The translations under genes were made by a program, and so were the position numbers. Below are positions 25,444 through 34,316 of a DNA stretch of 64,000 bases, piece after piece. Below the pieces are notes generated by a model. It was not told where the DNA came from and searched no databases. It saw only the letters and a list, made by a program, of their open reading frames with translations. This DNA comes from Alphaproteobacteria bacterium (lineage in GTDB: Bacteria; Pseudomonadota; Alphaproteobacteria; Rhodobacterales; Rhodobacteraceae). The stretch lies in assembly GCA_030429105.1 (NCBI GenBank), contig JAUIDE010000005.1:25148-89147 (forward strand). Reading direction: 5' to 3'. Positions within the stretch are counted from its first letter, which is position 1. Every line of letters starts with the position of its first letter.

Positions 25444-27686
25444 GCCCCGGCCCTCCGCCCGGCGAGGGCGGCGACGAGGCCGAAAAGGCAGGTGAGGCCG
25501 AATATGGCGCCGGCGATCCAGAGGAAACCGCCGCCGCCGCCCGCCGCCGCCAGCGCCGCCGCGGCGAGGCCGGGGCCCGCGACGTGCCCCGCCCGCTCCG
25601 CAATCCGATAGAGCGCGGTCGCCGTCGGCGCCCCGAGCCGCGCCGCCGCGCCGCTCTCGGCCACATAGGCGATCACGGGGGCGTTTACGCAGCCATGCGC
25701 CAGGCCGGTCAGGAACACGCCGGCGAGGGCCAGGGCCGTCGCCGCCCCGGAGCCCGTCTCGACGATGGCCGGCGCGCCGATCGCCGCGATCCCGACCGCC
25801 GCGCCCGCCCCGCCGAGAAAGAGCAGCGCGCCGGCGCGCCCGGTCCGATCCGCCCAGCGCGCGGCGGGCCCGGTGGCGAGGAGAACGCCAACGGCGTAGA
25901 GCATCAGGATCTGCCCGATCTCCTCCGCCGTCCAGCCCAGCGCAGAGAGATGGAGCGGCGCCGCGAAGACGATGATGCCGGTCAGCGCCGCCTTCGCGGG
26001 CGCGCCCACCAGCAGGAGAGCGCCAAGAAATCCGGCGGAGCCGAAGGCCCGCGGCAGGTCGGCGAGCCGCGGCCCGCCTCCCGCATCCCGCCGGCCCACC
26101 TCCAAACGGGGAAGCGCGCGCGCCAGCGCGGCGACGATGAGCGCCGCTGCGGCGGCGATGAGGAAGACGCCATCGGCCCCGAGGTCCGCGACGAGAAGCG
26201 AGCCGATCGCCGCCCCCGCGATCATGCCCCCGTTGAAGCCGAGCACGATCACCGCCGCAGCGCGGGTCCGGCCGCCGGGCGGCGCCGAAAGAAGCGCCGC
26301 CTGCACCCCGATCAGAAGGAGGCCCTGCCCGGCCCCGGCCAGCGCGCGCGCGCCGAGGAGCGGCGAGAAGCCGGGCGCCAGAGCGGGGATCGCGCTGGCG
26401 AGCGCGACGAGTAGCGCGCCGAGCAGGGTGACGGGTCGCGCCCCGAGCCGCGCGGAAAGCGCCGTCGCAGGCAGGAGCGCGAGAAGGAAGGCGGCGAAGT
26501 ATGCGCTGAAGACGAGGGATGCGCCGCCGCTCGCCCCGGCCTCCGCCGCCGATCGCTCGGCCAGCTGCGGCAGGAAGCCCGCAGTCAGGAAATCCGCGAA
26601 GACGGCGAGAAAGAAGGCCGGACGGAGCGCGGCGAACCGCGGATCGGCCCCGCCTTCCTCCTCCGCCCCGCGACGGATGAAGCCGAAGGCGGTCGCCGCC
26701 ACGAGGCCCGAGGCGATCAGGAGGGCGGCGAAATTGCGGACGCTTCGCAAGACTGCGCGCCAGACGACCGTCGCCGGCAGCGCAACCGCGATCTCCGCCC
26801 CGGCCGGAAGCGGAGCCCGGTATTCGAGCGCGCCGGGCGGAGCCCGCCAGGGCCGGCCCACTGCGCCCGCCTCGTCATGGACGGCGACGACCCCGCCGAC
26901 GACGAGGCCTACCGCCGCGACATCCGCGTTCGCGCGGGCGTATTCGCCGAGGAGCGCATCGAGCCCGTTCACATCGTCAAGGTCGAGCCCATAGGCGAAG
27001 AGCGGACCGACCCGCCCGGCGAGCGATTCCGAAATCGCCTTTGCGCGCGCCGCCGCGCCTTCGGCGTAGAGCGCGGCGAGGCTGCCCGTCACCGCCGTGG
27101 CCGCGATGACGAAGGCGGCGGCGAAGGCGGCGAAGAGCCGCCGCCGCCGTCCTTCCCGCAGCGCATAGAGAAAGACGGCGAGGGCGAGCCCCCCGGCCAG
27201 CGCCGCGAGCGCCGGAAGGGGGCGGGAGGCGCGCGCGGCGAGCGCCTCCCGGTCGAGCCTGAACTCAAGCGCGCCCGCCGCGCCGAAGCGCCCCGCGAGA
27301 GGGAGAGTCACGAGAAGCCGAGTCTCCGTCTCCCGCGTCTCTCTTGCGCCGGGCGGCGGCCGCGCCGTCTCTCCGGCCTCACCCGCGGCGAAGAGCGTCC
27401 GGCCTTCCGGCCCTCGCAACACGATGCCCGCCATTGCGGGATCGGCGGCGCGAATCGGCTCGGCGATCTGCGCGAAGCCGGGGAAGGCGCTAAGCGGCAA
27501 GCCGGCGGCAAGATGTGGGGCGAGCGCGGCGGCGAGCACCTCCGCCTCCGCCGCCGCCTTTTCCTCGACGAAGCGCGGCCAACCCCGCTTCGCCTCGCCC
27601 CAGCCGACATAGACGAGGAGCGCAAGGGAGAAGAGCGCCGTCAGCCCCGCCGCAGCGGCGCCGCGGAGCCCGCCGCCTCGCCTCAT
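25440..27686 (-). CDS. MFS transporter fused to two extracytoplasmic sensor-like segments
   Basis: A 748-residue membrane protein. Residues 1-340 look like a sensor module, not a transporter: helix 11-29, a periplasmic segment of about 125 residues, helices at 156-175 and 184-207, a second periplasmic segment to about 315, and a helix at 318-337. From about 350 the protein has a twelve-helix major facilitator domain (for example FSAYFAAFLLALLPATALSARLG and ILMLYAVGVLLATGPAARWADRTG). MFS proteins are normally about 400 residues, so the front half is an addition. Both ends overlap neighbours by 4 bases, tying it to an ATP-grasp ligase and a binding protein. Direction of transport and substrate are unknown; export of the ligase product is plausible. 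Confidence 0.82.
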   Translation of the reverse strand: MRRGGGLRGAAAAGLTALFSLALLVYVGWGEAKRGWPRFVEEKAAAEAEVLAAALAPHLAAGLPLSAFPGFAQIAEPIRAADPAMAGIVLRGPEGRTLFAAGEAGETARPPPGARETRETETRLLVTLPLAGRFGAAGALEFRLDREALAARASRPLPALAALAGGLALAVFLYALREGRRRRLFAAFAAAFVIAATAVTGSLAALYAEGAAARAKAISESLAGRVGPLFAYGLDLDDVNGLDALLGEYARANADVAAVGLVVGGVVAVHDEAGAVGRPWRAPPGALEYRAPLPAGAEIAVALPATVVWRAVLRSVRNFAALLIASGLVAATAFGFIRRGAEEEGGADPRFAALRPAFFLAVFADFLTAGFLPQLAERSAAEAGASGGASLVFSAYFAAFLLALLPATALSARLGARPVTLLGALLVALASAIPALAPGFSPLLGARALAGAGQGLLLIGVQAALLSAPPGGRTRAAAVIVLGFNGGMIAGAAIGSLLVADLGADGVFLIAAAAALIVAALARALPRLEVGRRDAGGGPRLADLPRAFGSAGFLGALLLVGAPAKAALTGIIVFAAPLHLSALGWTAEEIGQILMLYAVGVLLATGPAARWADRTGRAGALLFLGGAGAAVGIAAIGAPAIVETGSGAATALALAGVFLTGLAHGCVNAPVIAYVAESGAAARLGAPTATALYRIAERAGHVAGPGLAAAALAAAGGGGGFLWIAGAIFGLTCLFGLVAALAGRRAGA

Positions 27687-28837
27687 TCGATCAGCCTCTC
27701 GAGATGGGCGACGACGCTCGGCCGGTTGCGGAAATAATGGTCCAGCCGATCAAGCAGAAGGGAGAGCAGTAGGTCCTCGTAGTCCATCCCTTCCGACCCG
27801 AGGCCGAGGCAGACAAGGCTCGTTCCGCGCTCGTCCGGGCGCTTCAGATCGGGCTTCGGGTTCGCCTCGAGGATATGGAGCCGCCCCGCCGAGTCCGCCC
27901 GCACGTCGAGCCGCACGAGACACCGAATCTGGAGATCGTCGTGAACGCGCCGCGCGAGCGCGAGGAGCGGCTCTCGTACCGGATCGCCAGGCGGGAGCGC
28001 GCGGGCGCGGCCGCCGTCGATCGGCTTCAGGTCCATCGAGATGAAGATCGCCTCTCCTGGCGCGAGGCGGCGCTCGACGGCGGAGAAGGCGAAGGGCTCG
28101 GCGCCCCGCTCCGGGCGCCCGCCGCGGACGACGACCGGGCCGGAGACGGCCACGCAGTACTCGGGTCCATCCATGAAGGCCTCGACCAGCACCTGGTTCA
28201 GCGTCTCGCGATAGACGGCCTCTACTACTCCGGGCACATCCTCCCTCGCCGCGACATGATGGACGTTGAGGGAGGCGCGGCCGATCACCGGCTTGACGAC
28301 GAAGCCGCCCTCCCAGCCGTCGAAGGCGCGCCGGAAGGCAGGGTCCTCAAGCTCGAGGCGCCCGCGCACCCCGTCCCAGACAAGAAAGGGCGGGGTCGGG
28401 AGGCCGAGCGCCTGCGCCTCCCGCTTGAAGACCTGCTTCGAATCGAGGGTGAGCGCGAGAAGCGGGCGATGGCCGACATAGGGGATTCCCGCCAGCTCCA
28501 TCACCGCGGGGGCGTGGGCGATGGCGTCATAACCCTGCATCCCGGCGGTGTTTAGCCAGGCGAGATCGATCCGCTCCTCCCGCAGCCGGTCGGGCAGGGT
28601 CAGGTCGTCCGGCAGGAGCATGACATGGCGGAAGCCGGCGGCGCGGAGGCCGTTCCTTATGTCCTTGGCGACGGGCTTGTAAGACTTTTCGGACCGCGGA
28701 TTGCGCCCCTTGTGGATCACCGCGCCCTGCGCCTCCTTGTCGCCGTTATAGACGACGGCGACGCGCAGCCCCTCCCGGAGCCCGTCGAGCCCGGCGACGA
28801 GCCGGTCGAAGGGGTCGATGGCGCTCAATGCGGTCAC
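27683..28837 (-). CDS. D-alanine-D-alanine ligase-like ATP-grasp enzyme
   Basis: A 384-residue ATP-grasp protein. The first third is divergent (GLRVAVVYNGDKEAQGAV). The ATP-grasp core has SKQVFKREAQALGLPTPPF, GGFVVKPVIGRASLNVHHV for the nucleotide loop, LVEAFMDGPEYCVAV, and the metal site near the end in LHILEANPKPDLK. Family members couple a carboxylate to an amine through an acyl-phosphate. It is longer than Ddl and not next to cell-wall genes, so a peptide or amino-acid-conjugate product is more likely than peptidoglycan D-Ala-D-Ala. First gene of the overlapping trio. Confidence 0.85.
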   Translation of the reverse strand: MTALSAIDPFDRLVAGLDGLREGLRVAVVYNGDKEAQGAVIHKGRNPRSEKSYKPVAKDIRNGLRAAGFRHVMLLPDDLTLPDRLREERIDLAWLNTAGMQGYDAIAHAPAVMELAGIPYVGHRPLLALTLDSKQVFKREAQALGLPTPPFLVWDGVRGRLELEDPAFRRAFDGWEGGFVVKPVIGRASLNVHHVAAREDVPGVVEAVYRETLNQVLVEAFMDGPEYCVAVSGPVVVRGGRPERGAEPFAFSAVERRLAPGEAIFISMDLKPIDGGRARALPPGDPVREPLLALARRVHDDLQIRCLVRLDVRADSAGRLHILEANPKPDLKRPDERGTSLVCLGLGSEGMDYEDLLLSLLLDRLDHYFRNRPSVVAHLERLIE

Positions 28838-28930
28838 TCCTGCGGTCCAAGGCGCTTTCTGCGCTGCGGGAGGCTAACAAAGGGTTGAGGGATGGCAAGG
28901 CCGGAAGGCCATAGCGCCGCGCAGTCCCGG

Positions 28931-29563
28931 TTAGCCGGGGGCCAGCAGACGACGGAGCGGGGCTTCCGCTTCAGGTCGTCCGAAGAGCCGGAAGCGAGAA
29001 AGATGGGGAAGCCGGGCGACGATCCGACCGTCCGGCGCTCGATAACGCCGGAGGCTGACGGAACCCCAGCCGGATGAAAACTTCGCTTCGAGCCGCGCGC
29101 CTATCGCCTCCCTCGCGATTTCCGCCGCCTCGTCGGAACAGGCGATGACGAGCCGGATTTCCTTCCGCGACAGCGCCTCCTTCCAGAACGCCCGCCCGAA
29201 CGCGAGCCCGCCGCGCTTCTGGCCCACGCCCACCCCTTCCCAGTCGTCGCTCCGGAACGGCATGGCGACGCCGGTCAGTATCTCGGCAGGCTTCAGGCCG
29301 ATGAAGTCTGCGAGGCGGAGGAATTGTCCGGTGATCGGTGATTGCGTCGTATGCCGCTCGACCTCATAGGAGTTCCCGCGCTCGTCCGAGACGACGCGCA
29401 TCTCCGCCCCTGCCGGAACCCGCCCGCCCGGATTGAGCGAGATGAAGGCGGCCCGCGCCGTCCCCAGCGTCGCCCATGAGGAATAAAGCAGCTTGTAGCC
29501 GTCGGCGAAGCCGAGCGTCTTCTCATCGGCCTCAAGCCGGGCCGCCCAATCCGCACGGTTCAT
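28931..29563 (-). CDS. Hypothetical protein with uracil-DNA-glycosylase-like pattern
   Basis: A 210-residue soluble protein starting at ATG 29563, which shares a base with the stop of the 510-residue protein (TGATG). The order AFISLNPGG near residue 38, SPITGQFLRLADFIGLKPAEI near 75, IRLVIACSDEAAEIAREAIG near 138 and RLPHLSRFRL near 187 recalls the uracil-DNA glycosylase superfamily: a GxNP-like motif A, the GQxL helix, the central strand-helix and the H-S motif B. Key residues are only partly matched, so the fold is a suggestion and activity is not claimed. Last gene of a coupled three-gene set of unknown function. Confidence 0.65.
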   Translation of the reverse strand: MNRADWAARLEADEKTLGFADGYKLLYSSWATLGTARAAFISLNPGGRVPAGAEMRVVSDERGNSYEVERHTTQSPITGQFLRLADFIGLKPAEILTGVAMPFRSDDWEGVGVGQKRGGLAFGRAFWKEALSRKEIRLVIACSDEAAEIAREAIGARLEAKFSSGWGSVSLRRYRAPDGRIVARLPHLSRFRLFGRPEAEAPLRRLLAPG

Positions 29564-31095
29564 CACGAACTCCCTTCCTTGGTCGCAGTCTGCAAAGCCT
29601 CCGCCTCCCGCCGCGCGCGCCATCGCTCGCGCAACGCCTGCTCGTCCGCCTCCGCCTGCGCGCGCCGGCTTCCGGTAAAGTCGGCGAGCGAGGCGCGATA
29701 GTCCGCGACCCAGTCCCTGAGCGCGGCCTCGATGCTTCCGTCATGGAGCCCCGCCTCGACATGCCAGGCGAGCGTCCCGCGCGGGCTCCAGAGCGTGCGG
29801 CGGGTCTCCCAAGGCAGGTTGACCGGCTCGGATTTGCGATGGTCAGGACCGTCGCCGTAGGAGAGGTCGTCGATCAGCCAGTCCTGCACGGATCGGGGAG
29901 AGACGGGGTTGAAGCGAAGATATTCATAGGTGTCGGTCGGGGTCTCGTCGCCATCCAATTGGTTCGCACTGCGGGATGGCCTGAAGAAGGCAGATGAAGC
30001 GGGAGACTTGTTCTGCTTCACTAATCTCGACCAAGCTAATTCGAATGATTCTGAGAAATTTACGTCATTGCAACATGGCTCATCGAATGAATTTTGACCA
30101 GACCAAGTCATTTCATTGGAGAAATATTCAAAATCTGACAAGGTGCTCTTTGCTACTAGTGTCTTAGAAATTGGAGCTTCAAGTCTAAGCTCGTCAAGAC
30201 AACTGCGCATGAAATACGCGCTGGCGGAAAGCGGCCCGGTCGGCGCTATCGCGAGGTGAAGGTCCCAGTATGCAGTAACGACGCCCGGCGCGACGGTTCC
30301 GTGCTCGTCATCGAAGGATGTCCTCACAACAAATTCGCCGCGCAGCTGGCCGAATGGTATGCGGGCTATCCGGATCGCTGGAAATGGAGGGACACCGCCA
30401 TCGAAAAGAACCGGATAGAATCGGCCAGCAGGGGAAACACGGAAAGCATCCGATTCGATGCTTTCTTCCAGCGCCATTGCGACTGGCGCGCCATATGGGT
30501 CCCACCCTGCGCTTACCGACTCAGCTTCGGTCCAAAGCGATTGAATATCGAGCGAAACTGCGAGATCGCGAACGAGGTCTTGCAGCAAGCGGGAGAGGCG
30601 AAGCGCCGGGTTCGCCTCGTCCTCGGTGACGGGGCCAATCTCCTTTGCCAGTCCGGCGCGTTCAAGAAGTTCTATCTGCGTCTCATCCCGGTCCCGCCCG
30701 ATAATCCCGGCGAGGGCTGCGACAAGCCTAAGATAGGTGGCGGCGTTCTTGAGCGGGGTGGGGCCATGCTTTGGATACTTTGATCGCGCCTCCGCATTCA
30801 CCACTTCAATACGGTCATGAAGTTTCCAACGGGCGATGCGGAAAGCGCCTTCACCGCTAACCTTTTCGTTTTCGCAAGTCGGCGCGACTTCCGCCGTCAG
30901 CTTCGCCTTCCTTACTTCCTGGTAGAGCTGGGAGACCATCAGGGCGGCTTCGAGTCTCTGGTCACCTTCCAGTTTGCGTTTGCCGTCTTTCAGCAAAGCG
31001 GCGACCTCTGCTATCCTCTTTTGCCTCACTCGGTTGGTGAGTTTTTTGCGTTCCGTGGGCTCAATTCGCTCCTTGCGCATCGTCCCATCCCTCAC
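29563..31095 (-). CDS. Hypothetical 510-residue protein, unrecognised
   Basis: No family recognised. The first 60 residues are strongly basic and helical (ERKKLTNRVRQKRIAEVAALLKDGKRKL), the middle is mixed alpha/beta, and the last 60 residues are again a charged helix ending in a run of Arg and Glu. The GTG at 31095 overlaps the previous stop (GTGA); an ATG five codons later (31080) is the alternative. G+C falls to about 39 percent by my count over 30001-30180, far below the flanks, with rarer codons there, which points to recent acquisition or a patchwork origin. Coupled on both sides to small genes, it may be the main component of a three-gene system. Confidence 0.75.
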   Translation of the reverse strand: MRDGTMRKERIEPTERKKLTNRVRQKRIAEVAALLKDGKRKLEGDQRLEAALMVSQLYQEVRKAKLTAEVAPTCENEKVSGEGAFRIARWKLHDRIEVVNAEARSKYPKHGPTPLKNAATYLRLVAALAGIIGRDRDETQIELLERAGLAKEIGPVTEDEANPALRLSRLLQDLVRDLAVSLDIQSLWTEAESVSAGWDPYGAPVAMALEESIESDAFRVSPAGRFYPVLFDGGVPPFPAIRIARIPFGQLRGEFVVRTSFDDEHGTVAPGVVTAYWDLHLAIAPTGPLSASAYFMRSCLDELRLEAPISKTLVAKSTLSDFEYFSNEMTWSGQNSFDEPCCNDVNFSESFELAWSRLVKQNKSPASSAFFRPSRSANQLDGDETPTDTYEYLRFNPVSPRSVQDWLIDDLSYGDGPDHRKSEPVNLPWETRRTLWSPRGTLAWHVEAGLHDGSIEAALRDWVADYRASLADFTGSRRAQAEADEQALRERWRARREAEALQTATKEGSS

Positions 31096-31364
31096 TTCAC
31101 GCCGCGGCGGTAGCGCCGCCCGGCGGGGCCGTCATGGATCGGTAGGATCGTGACGAGCGTTCCCTCCGTGATCACGGCCGCATAGCGGGCGAAGCGCGGG
31201 TTCCCCATCGCCGCCGCGGCTCGGCGGCTGATGCTGAGCGCGACAGCGCCGCCGCCGACATGCGTCTCCCTGTCGGCATGGTCGAGCAGCTGCCCGATCA
31301 TGTCGCGCCGACCGCAGCGTCTTGCGGCGTGCCGGCTAATACTCAGGTTCGTCCGGTCATCCAT
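31092..31364 (-). CDS. Small hypothetical protein, DUF4258-like pattern
   Basis: A 90-residue basic protein. It opens with LSISRHAARRCGRRDM, like small proteins that begin SRHA..R...RGI, and ends with a VITEGTLVTILPIHDG strand pair followed by RRYRR. This layout is shared with DUF4258/RelE-like small proteins, though the match is by eye only. It is first in the set with the 510- and 210-residue proteins and overlaps the former (GTGA). Toxin, antitoxin or structural accessory roles are all open. Confidence 0.62.
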   Translation of the reverse strand: MDDRTNLSISRHAARRCGRRDMIGQLLDHADRETHVGGGAVALSISRRAAAAMGNPRFARYAAVITEGTLVTILPIHDGPAGRRYRRGVK

Positions 31365-31399
31365 GTTCGCCTCCTTCGTCTGTCTGACAAGAAGAAGGC

Positions 31400-31443
31400 A
31401 TGCTGGAGTGGCTTAGTGGAAGGCCAATTTAGGCTTCCAGCAT
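31400..31443. repeat. 8-bp inverted repeat in AT-richer gap
   Basis: ATGCTGGA (31400-31407) and TCCAGCAT (31436-31443) form a perfect inverted repeat with a 28-base interval in the 109-bp gap between the aminopeptidase stop and the small gene at 31364. The gap is AT-richer than its surroundings and has a TTTTTT run at about 31448. It could be a weak terminator for the aminopeptidase gene or a boundary of the inserted three-gene set. Confidence 0.4.
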
Positions 31444-31473
31444 TCGATTTTTTGGCTTTAGCTTTGGCCTCAC

Positions 31474-33282
31474 CTAGATCGCCGCGCAGGCCCTCCCGAG
31501 CCAGACCCGCTCCGACTCGCTCAGCAGCGGGGAGAGGGCCGCCTCGACCCGCGCGTGATAGGCGTTCAGCCAGTCGCGCTCCGCCTGGTCCAGCAGCGCG
31601 GGGTCGATGAGGCGGCGGTCGATGGGGCAGAACGTCAGCGTCTCGAATCCGAGCATCGGGCGCTCCCCGCCCTCGGGAACAGTGGGCCCCTCGACCAGCA
31701 CGAGATTCTCGATCCGGATTCCGAATGCGCCAGTGCGGTAATAGCCGGGTTCGTTCGAGCAGATCATGCCCGACCGGAGCGGGACCGTCCCTCGCCGCGA
31801 AAGGCTCTGCGGCCCCTCGTGGACGCCGAGATAGGCGCCGACGCCGTGTCCCGTGCCGTGGTCATAGTCGAGCCCGGCGCGCCAGAGCGGCGCGCGGGCG
31901 AGCGTGTCTATGTCCCGCCCCGTCGTCCCCTCGGGGAAGCGCGCCAGCGTCACCGCGATCATCGCCTTCAGGACGAGCGTGAAGGCGCGAACGGCGCCCT
32001 CGGGCGGGAAGCCGACCGTCACGGTGCGGGTGATGTCCGTCGTCCCGTCGAGATATTGCCCGCCGGAATCGATCAGCATCAGCTCGCCCGGCGAAAGCCG
32101 CCGGTCCGTCGCCTCGGTGACCCGGTAATGCACGATGGCGCCGTTGGGGCCGGAGCCGACGATGCTGTCGAAGCTGATGTCCATCAGCGCGTTGGTCGCG
32201 CGCCGCTCCGCCTCCAGCCGCTTCGCGATGGCGATCTCGGTGAGGGCGCCGCCCGGCGCCTCCCGGTCGAGCCAGCAGAGGAAGCGGGCCATGGCCGCGC
32301 CGTCCCGCAGATGCGCCTCACGGGCGCCTGCAGCTTCCGCCTCCGTCTTGATGGCCTTCGGCAAACGGCAAGGATCGTCCCCCTTCACGATCCGGGCGCC
32401 GCCCGCCTCCGCCGCGCGGAAGAGGGCGAAGGGGGCGCTCTGCCCGTCCAGCAGCAGCGTCTTGCCGCCGAAGCCGCCTACCGCCGCCTCGAACTCGTCC
32501 CGTGGGCGAATGGCGACGCCCTCGCCCAGATGCTCGCGCAATCCCTCCGCCTCCTGTCCCGGCCGGAGGAAGAGCGTGACAGCGCCAGCCGCGTCGATCA
32601 GCGCGAAGACGAGCGGGGCGGGGAGCCGCGGCAGGTCGTCTCCGCGAATGTTTAGCAGCCAGGCGACGCTGTCCGGCAGGGTGAGCGCCGCTGCGTCAGC
32701 CGCCGCCGCCCGAATGGCGGCGGCGACGATCTCCCGTTTCTCCGCCGCGCTTCTCCCGGCCAGCGCGTCAGGATAGGGGCGGATGGGGGCTGCGGGCGGG
32801 GCGGGGCGGTCCTCCCACACCGCGTCGAGCGGGTTGCCGTCGGTCGGCGAGGCTTCCATCCTGGCGGCGGCCAGCCGTGACTTGAGAGCCTCGACCTCCG
32901 CGGCGCCATGAAGCCACGGGTCGAACCCGATCTTCGCGCCCGTCTTCGCTGCTCCGGCGACCCACGCGCCGACAGGAGCTTCATGGAGCGGCTGGAGCGA
33001 CCAGAGCGCGCCATCCGCCTGCTGCGCGGCCTGGAGCGTGTAGCGCCCGTCTACGAAGAGGGCGGCCCTGTCCGCCAGCACGGCGGCGACGCCGGCCGAG
33101 CCGGTGAAGCCTGTCAGCCAGGCGAGCCGCGCGTCGGAGGGCGGGACATACTCGCCTTGATGCGCGTCGGCGCGCGGGACGAGGAACCCGTCCAGCCCCC
33201 TCCGCGCCAGTTCCGCGCGGAGGCGCGAGAGCCGCGCGCTCCGGTCCGCCGCCGCGCCCGGGGCCTCGAAAGTCTGGAACAT
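31474..33282 (-). CDS. Aminopeptidase P family protein (M24B)
   Basis: A 602-residue three-domain Xaa-Pro aminopeptidase of the long, eukaryote-like type: two creatinase-N-like domains (about 1-300) and a C-terminal pita-bread domain. Metal-site residues are intact: the two Asp in LIDSGGQYLDGTTDITRT, His in GTGHGVGAYLGVHEGPQ, Glu in CSNEPGYY and Glu in RIENLVLVE. It removes the first residue from peptides with proline in second position in the cytoplasm. It is flanked by the inserted three-gene set downstream and a lipoprotein gene upstream. No operon partner is evident. Confidence 0.93.
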   Translation of the reverse strand: MFQTFEAPGAAADRSARLSRLRAELARRGLDGFLVPRADAHQGEYVPPSDARLAWLTGFTGSAGVAAVLADRAALFVDGRYTLQAAQQADGALWSLQPLHEAPVGAWVAGAAKTGAKIGFDPWLHGAAEVEALKSRLAAARMEASPTDGNPLDAVWEDRPAPPAAPIRPYPDALAGRSAAEKREIVAAAIRAAAADAAALTLPDSVAWLLNIRGDDLPRLPAPLVFALIDAAGAVTLFLRPGQEAEGLREHLGEGVAIRPRDEFEAAVGGFGGKTLLLDGQSAPFALFRAAEAGGARIVKGDDPCRLPKAIKTEAEAAGAREAHLRDGAAMARFLCWLDREAPGGALTEIAIAKRLEAERRATNALMDISFDSIVGSGPNGAIVHYRVTEATDRRLSPGELMLIDSGGQYLDGTTDITRTVTVGFPPEGAVRAFTLVLKAMIAVTLARFPEGTTGRDIDTLARAPLWRAGLDYDHGTGHGVGAYLGVHEGPQSLSRRGTVPLRSGMICSNEPGYYRTGAFGIRIENLVLVEGPTVPEGGERPMLGFETLTFCPIDRRLIDPALLDQAERDWLNAYHARVEAALSPLLSESERVWLGRACAAI

Positions 33283-33351
33283 GAGTCTCGCTCCGCCTGC
33301 CTGTCTTTCGACGACGGTGGACCGGCGCGGCGCAACTCCGCAAGGTCCGTC

Positions 33352-34173
33352 TCACTCGGCGAAGGCGTCCCGCGCCTCCACCCCGATCAGGAGCGTCAGC
33401 CGCTCGCCCGACGGCCCGGTCAGACTAAGGCGTTCCGCGAGCCGCCCGCGGCGCCAGCCGAAGGGCTGCCGCTCGCCGCGCCAGCGCGCTTCCGGCTTGT
33501 CGAGGAAGGCGAACTCCGCCGATTCGTCGACGAGCGCGGCGCGCGCCTTCTCGCCCGTGAGATCGCGAAAACTCACGATCTCCGCCCGGCCCATCGGCTT
33601 CAGCGCCTCCGCCACAAGGCGTCGCGCGCCTTCGGGGCCAATCAGGAAGGCGGAGACGGCTGGCGCGAAGGCGAAGCTTTCGAGCGGGGCGAGCAACGCG
33701 CCGTCCGCCGCGACGACGCGGCAGCCGCATTCGGGCTCCGCGCCCCGCCGTTCCAGCTGCGCAAGGCAGGCGGTGAGCGCGGCTTCGGCCGCCGTCGCGG
33801 CGTCCGGCGCGGGCGGAGAGGCGGCGGCGGCGGGGCAGGAGGCGGGCGGGGCGCCGCGCGCCAGCGCGCGCGGGAAGGCGGCGGCCAGGAAGGCCGCGCC
33901 CTCGGGCGAGGCGCGGAGCCAGGGCGCCGCCGCGACCTGGACCCGCCGCGGGCCTGTTTCCGCAGCGATCCGACCCGCCGCCTCCGCGGCCCGCGACCCC
34001 GCGAGGCGCGCCTCCGCGGCCGTCTTCGCCTCATAGGTCGGCGGCGCCTCCGGCGCGGCGAGCCGGGCGAGGTCGGCCGGAGACGGCCCGCTCAGGCCGC
34101 CGACGCCGGCGCCCGGCGCTGCGCAGGCCGTCAGCATCGCGACGCACCCGATTGCAATCATGACGCGAATCAT
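33352..34173 (-). CDS. Putative lipoprotein of unknown function
   Basis: A 273-residue exported protein. ATG at 34173 gives a type II signal (IRVMIAIGCVAMLTACAAPG) with the lipobox LTAC, so Cys17 is the likely lipidated residue; the 15 upstream codons of the open frame are ignored for that reason. A long Ala/Glu-rich stretch follows, two cysteines lie close together in PECGCRV, and the last 80 residues (AEIVSFRDLTGEKARAALVD onward) look like a folded domain. I recognise no family. It stands alone, divergent from the cold-shock protein gene. Confidence 0.72.
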   Translation of the reverse strand: MIRVMIAIGCVAMLTACAAPGAGVGGLSGPSPADLARLAAPEAPPTYEAKTAAEARLAGSRAAEAAGRIAAETGPRRVQVAAAPWLRASPEGAAFLAAAFPRALARGAPPASCPAAAASPPAPDAATAAEAALTACLAQLERRGAEPECGCRVVAADGALLAPLESFAFAPAVSAFLIGPEGARRLVAEALKPMGRAEIVSFRDLTGEKARAALVDESAEFAFLDKPEARWRGERQPFGWRRGRLAERLSLTGPSGERLTLLIGVEARDAFAE

Positions 34174-34316
34174 TTCTGTCCGCTCACCCTTTCCGCCCGT
34201 ATCGGCTATTGACGCCACCTTACGGCGAGGGGAATATTTGACCAGAGGAAGCCGCAGGTGTTTCGATACACCAAGATTTTGCGGGTTTTCGGATTTGCGT
34301 CCGGTGGGGTGACGGT

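Noticed and set aside
27683..28837. Housekeeping D-alanine-D-alanine ligase (ddl)
   Set aside because: Longer than Ddl, divergent at the N-terminus, and coupled to a transporter operon, not to cell-wall genes.
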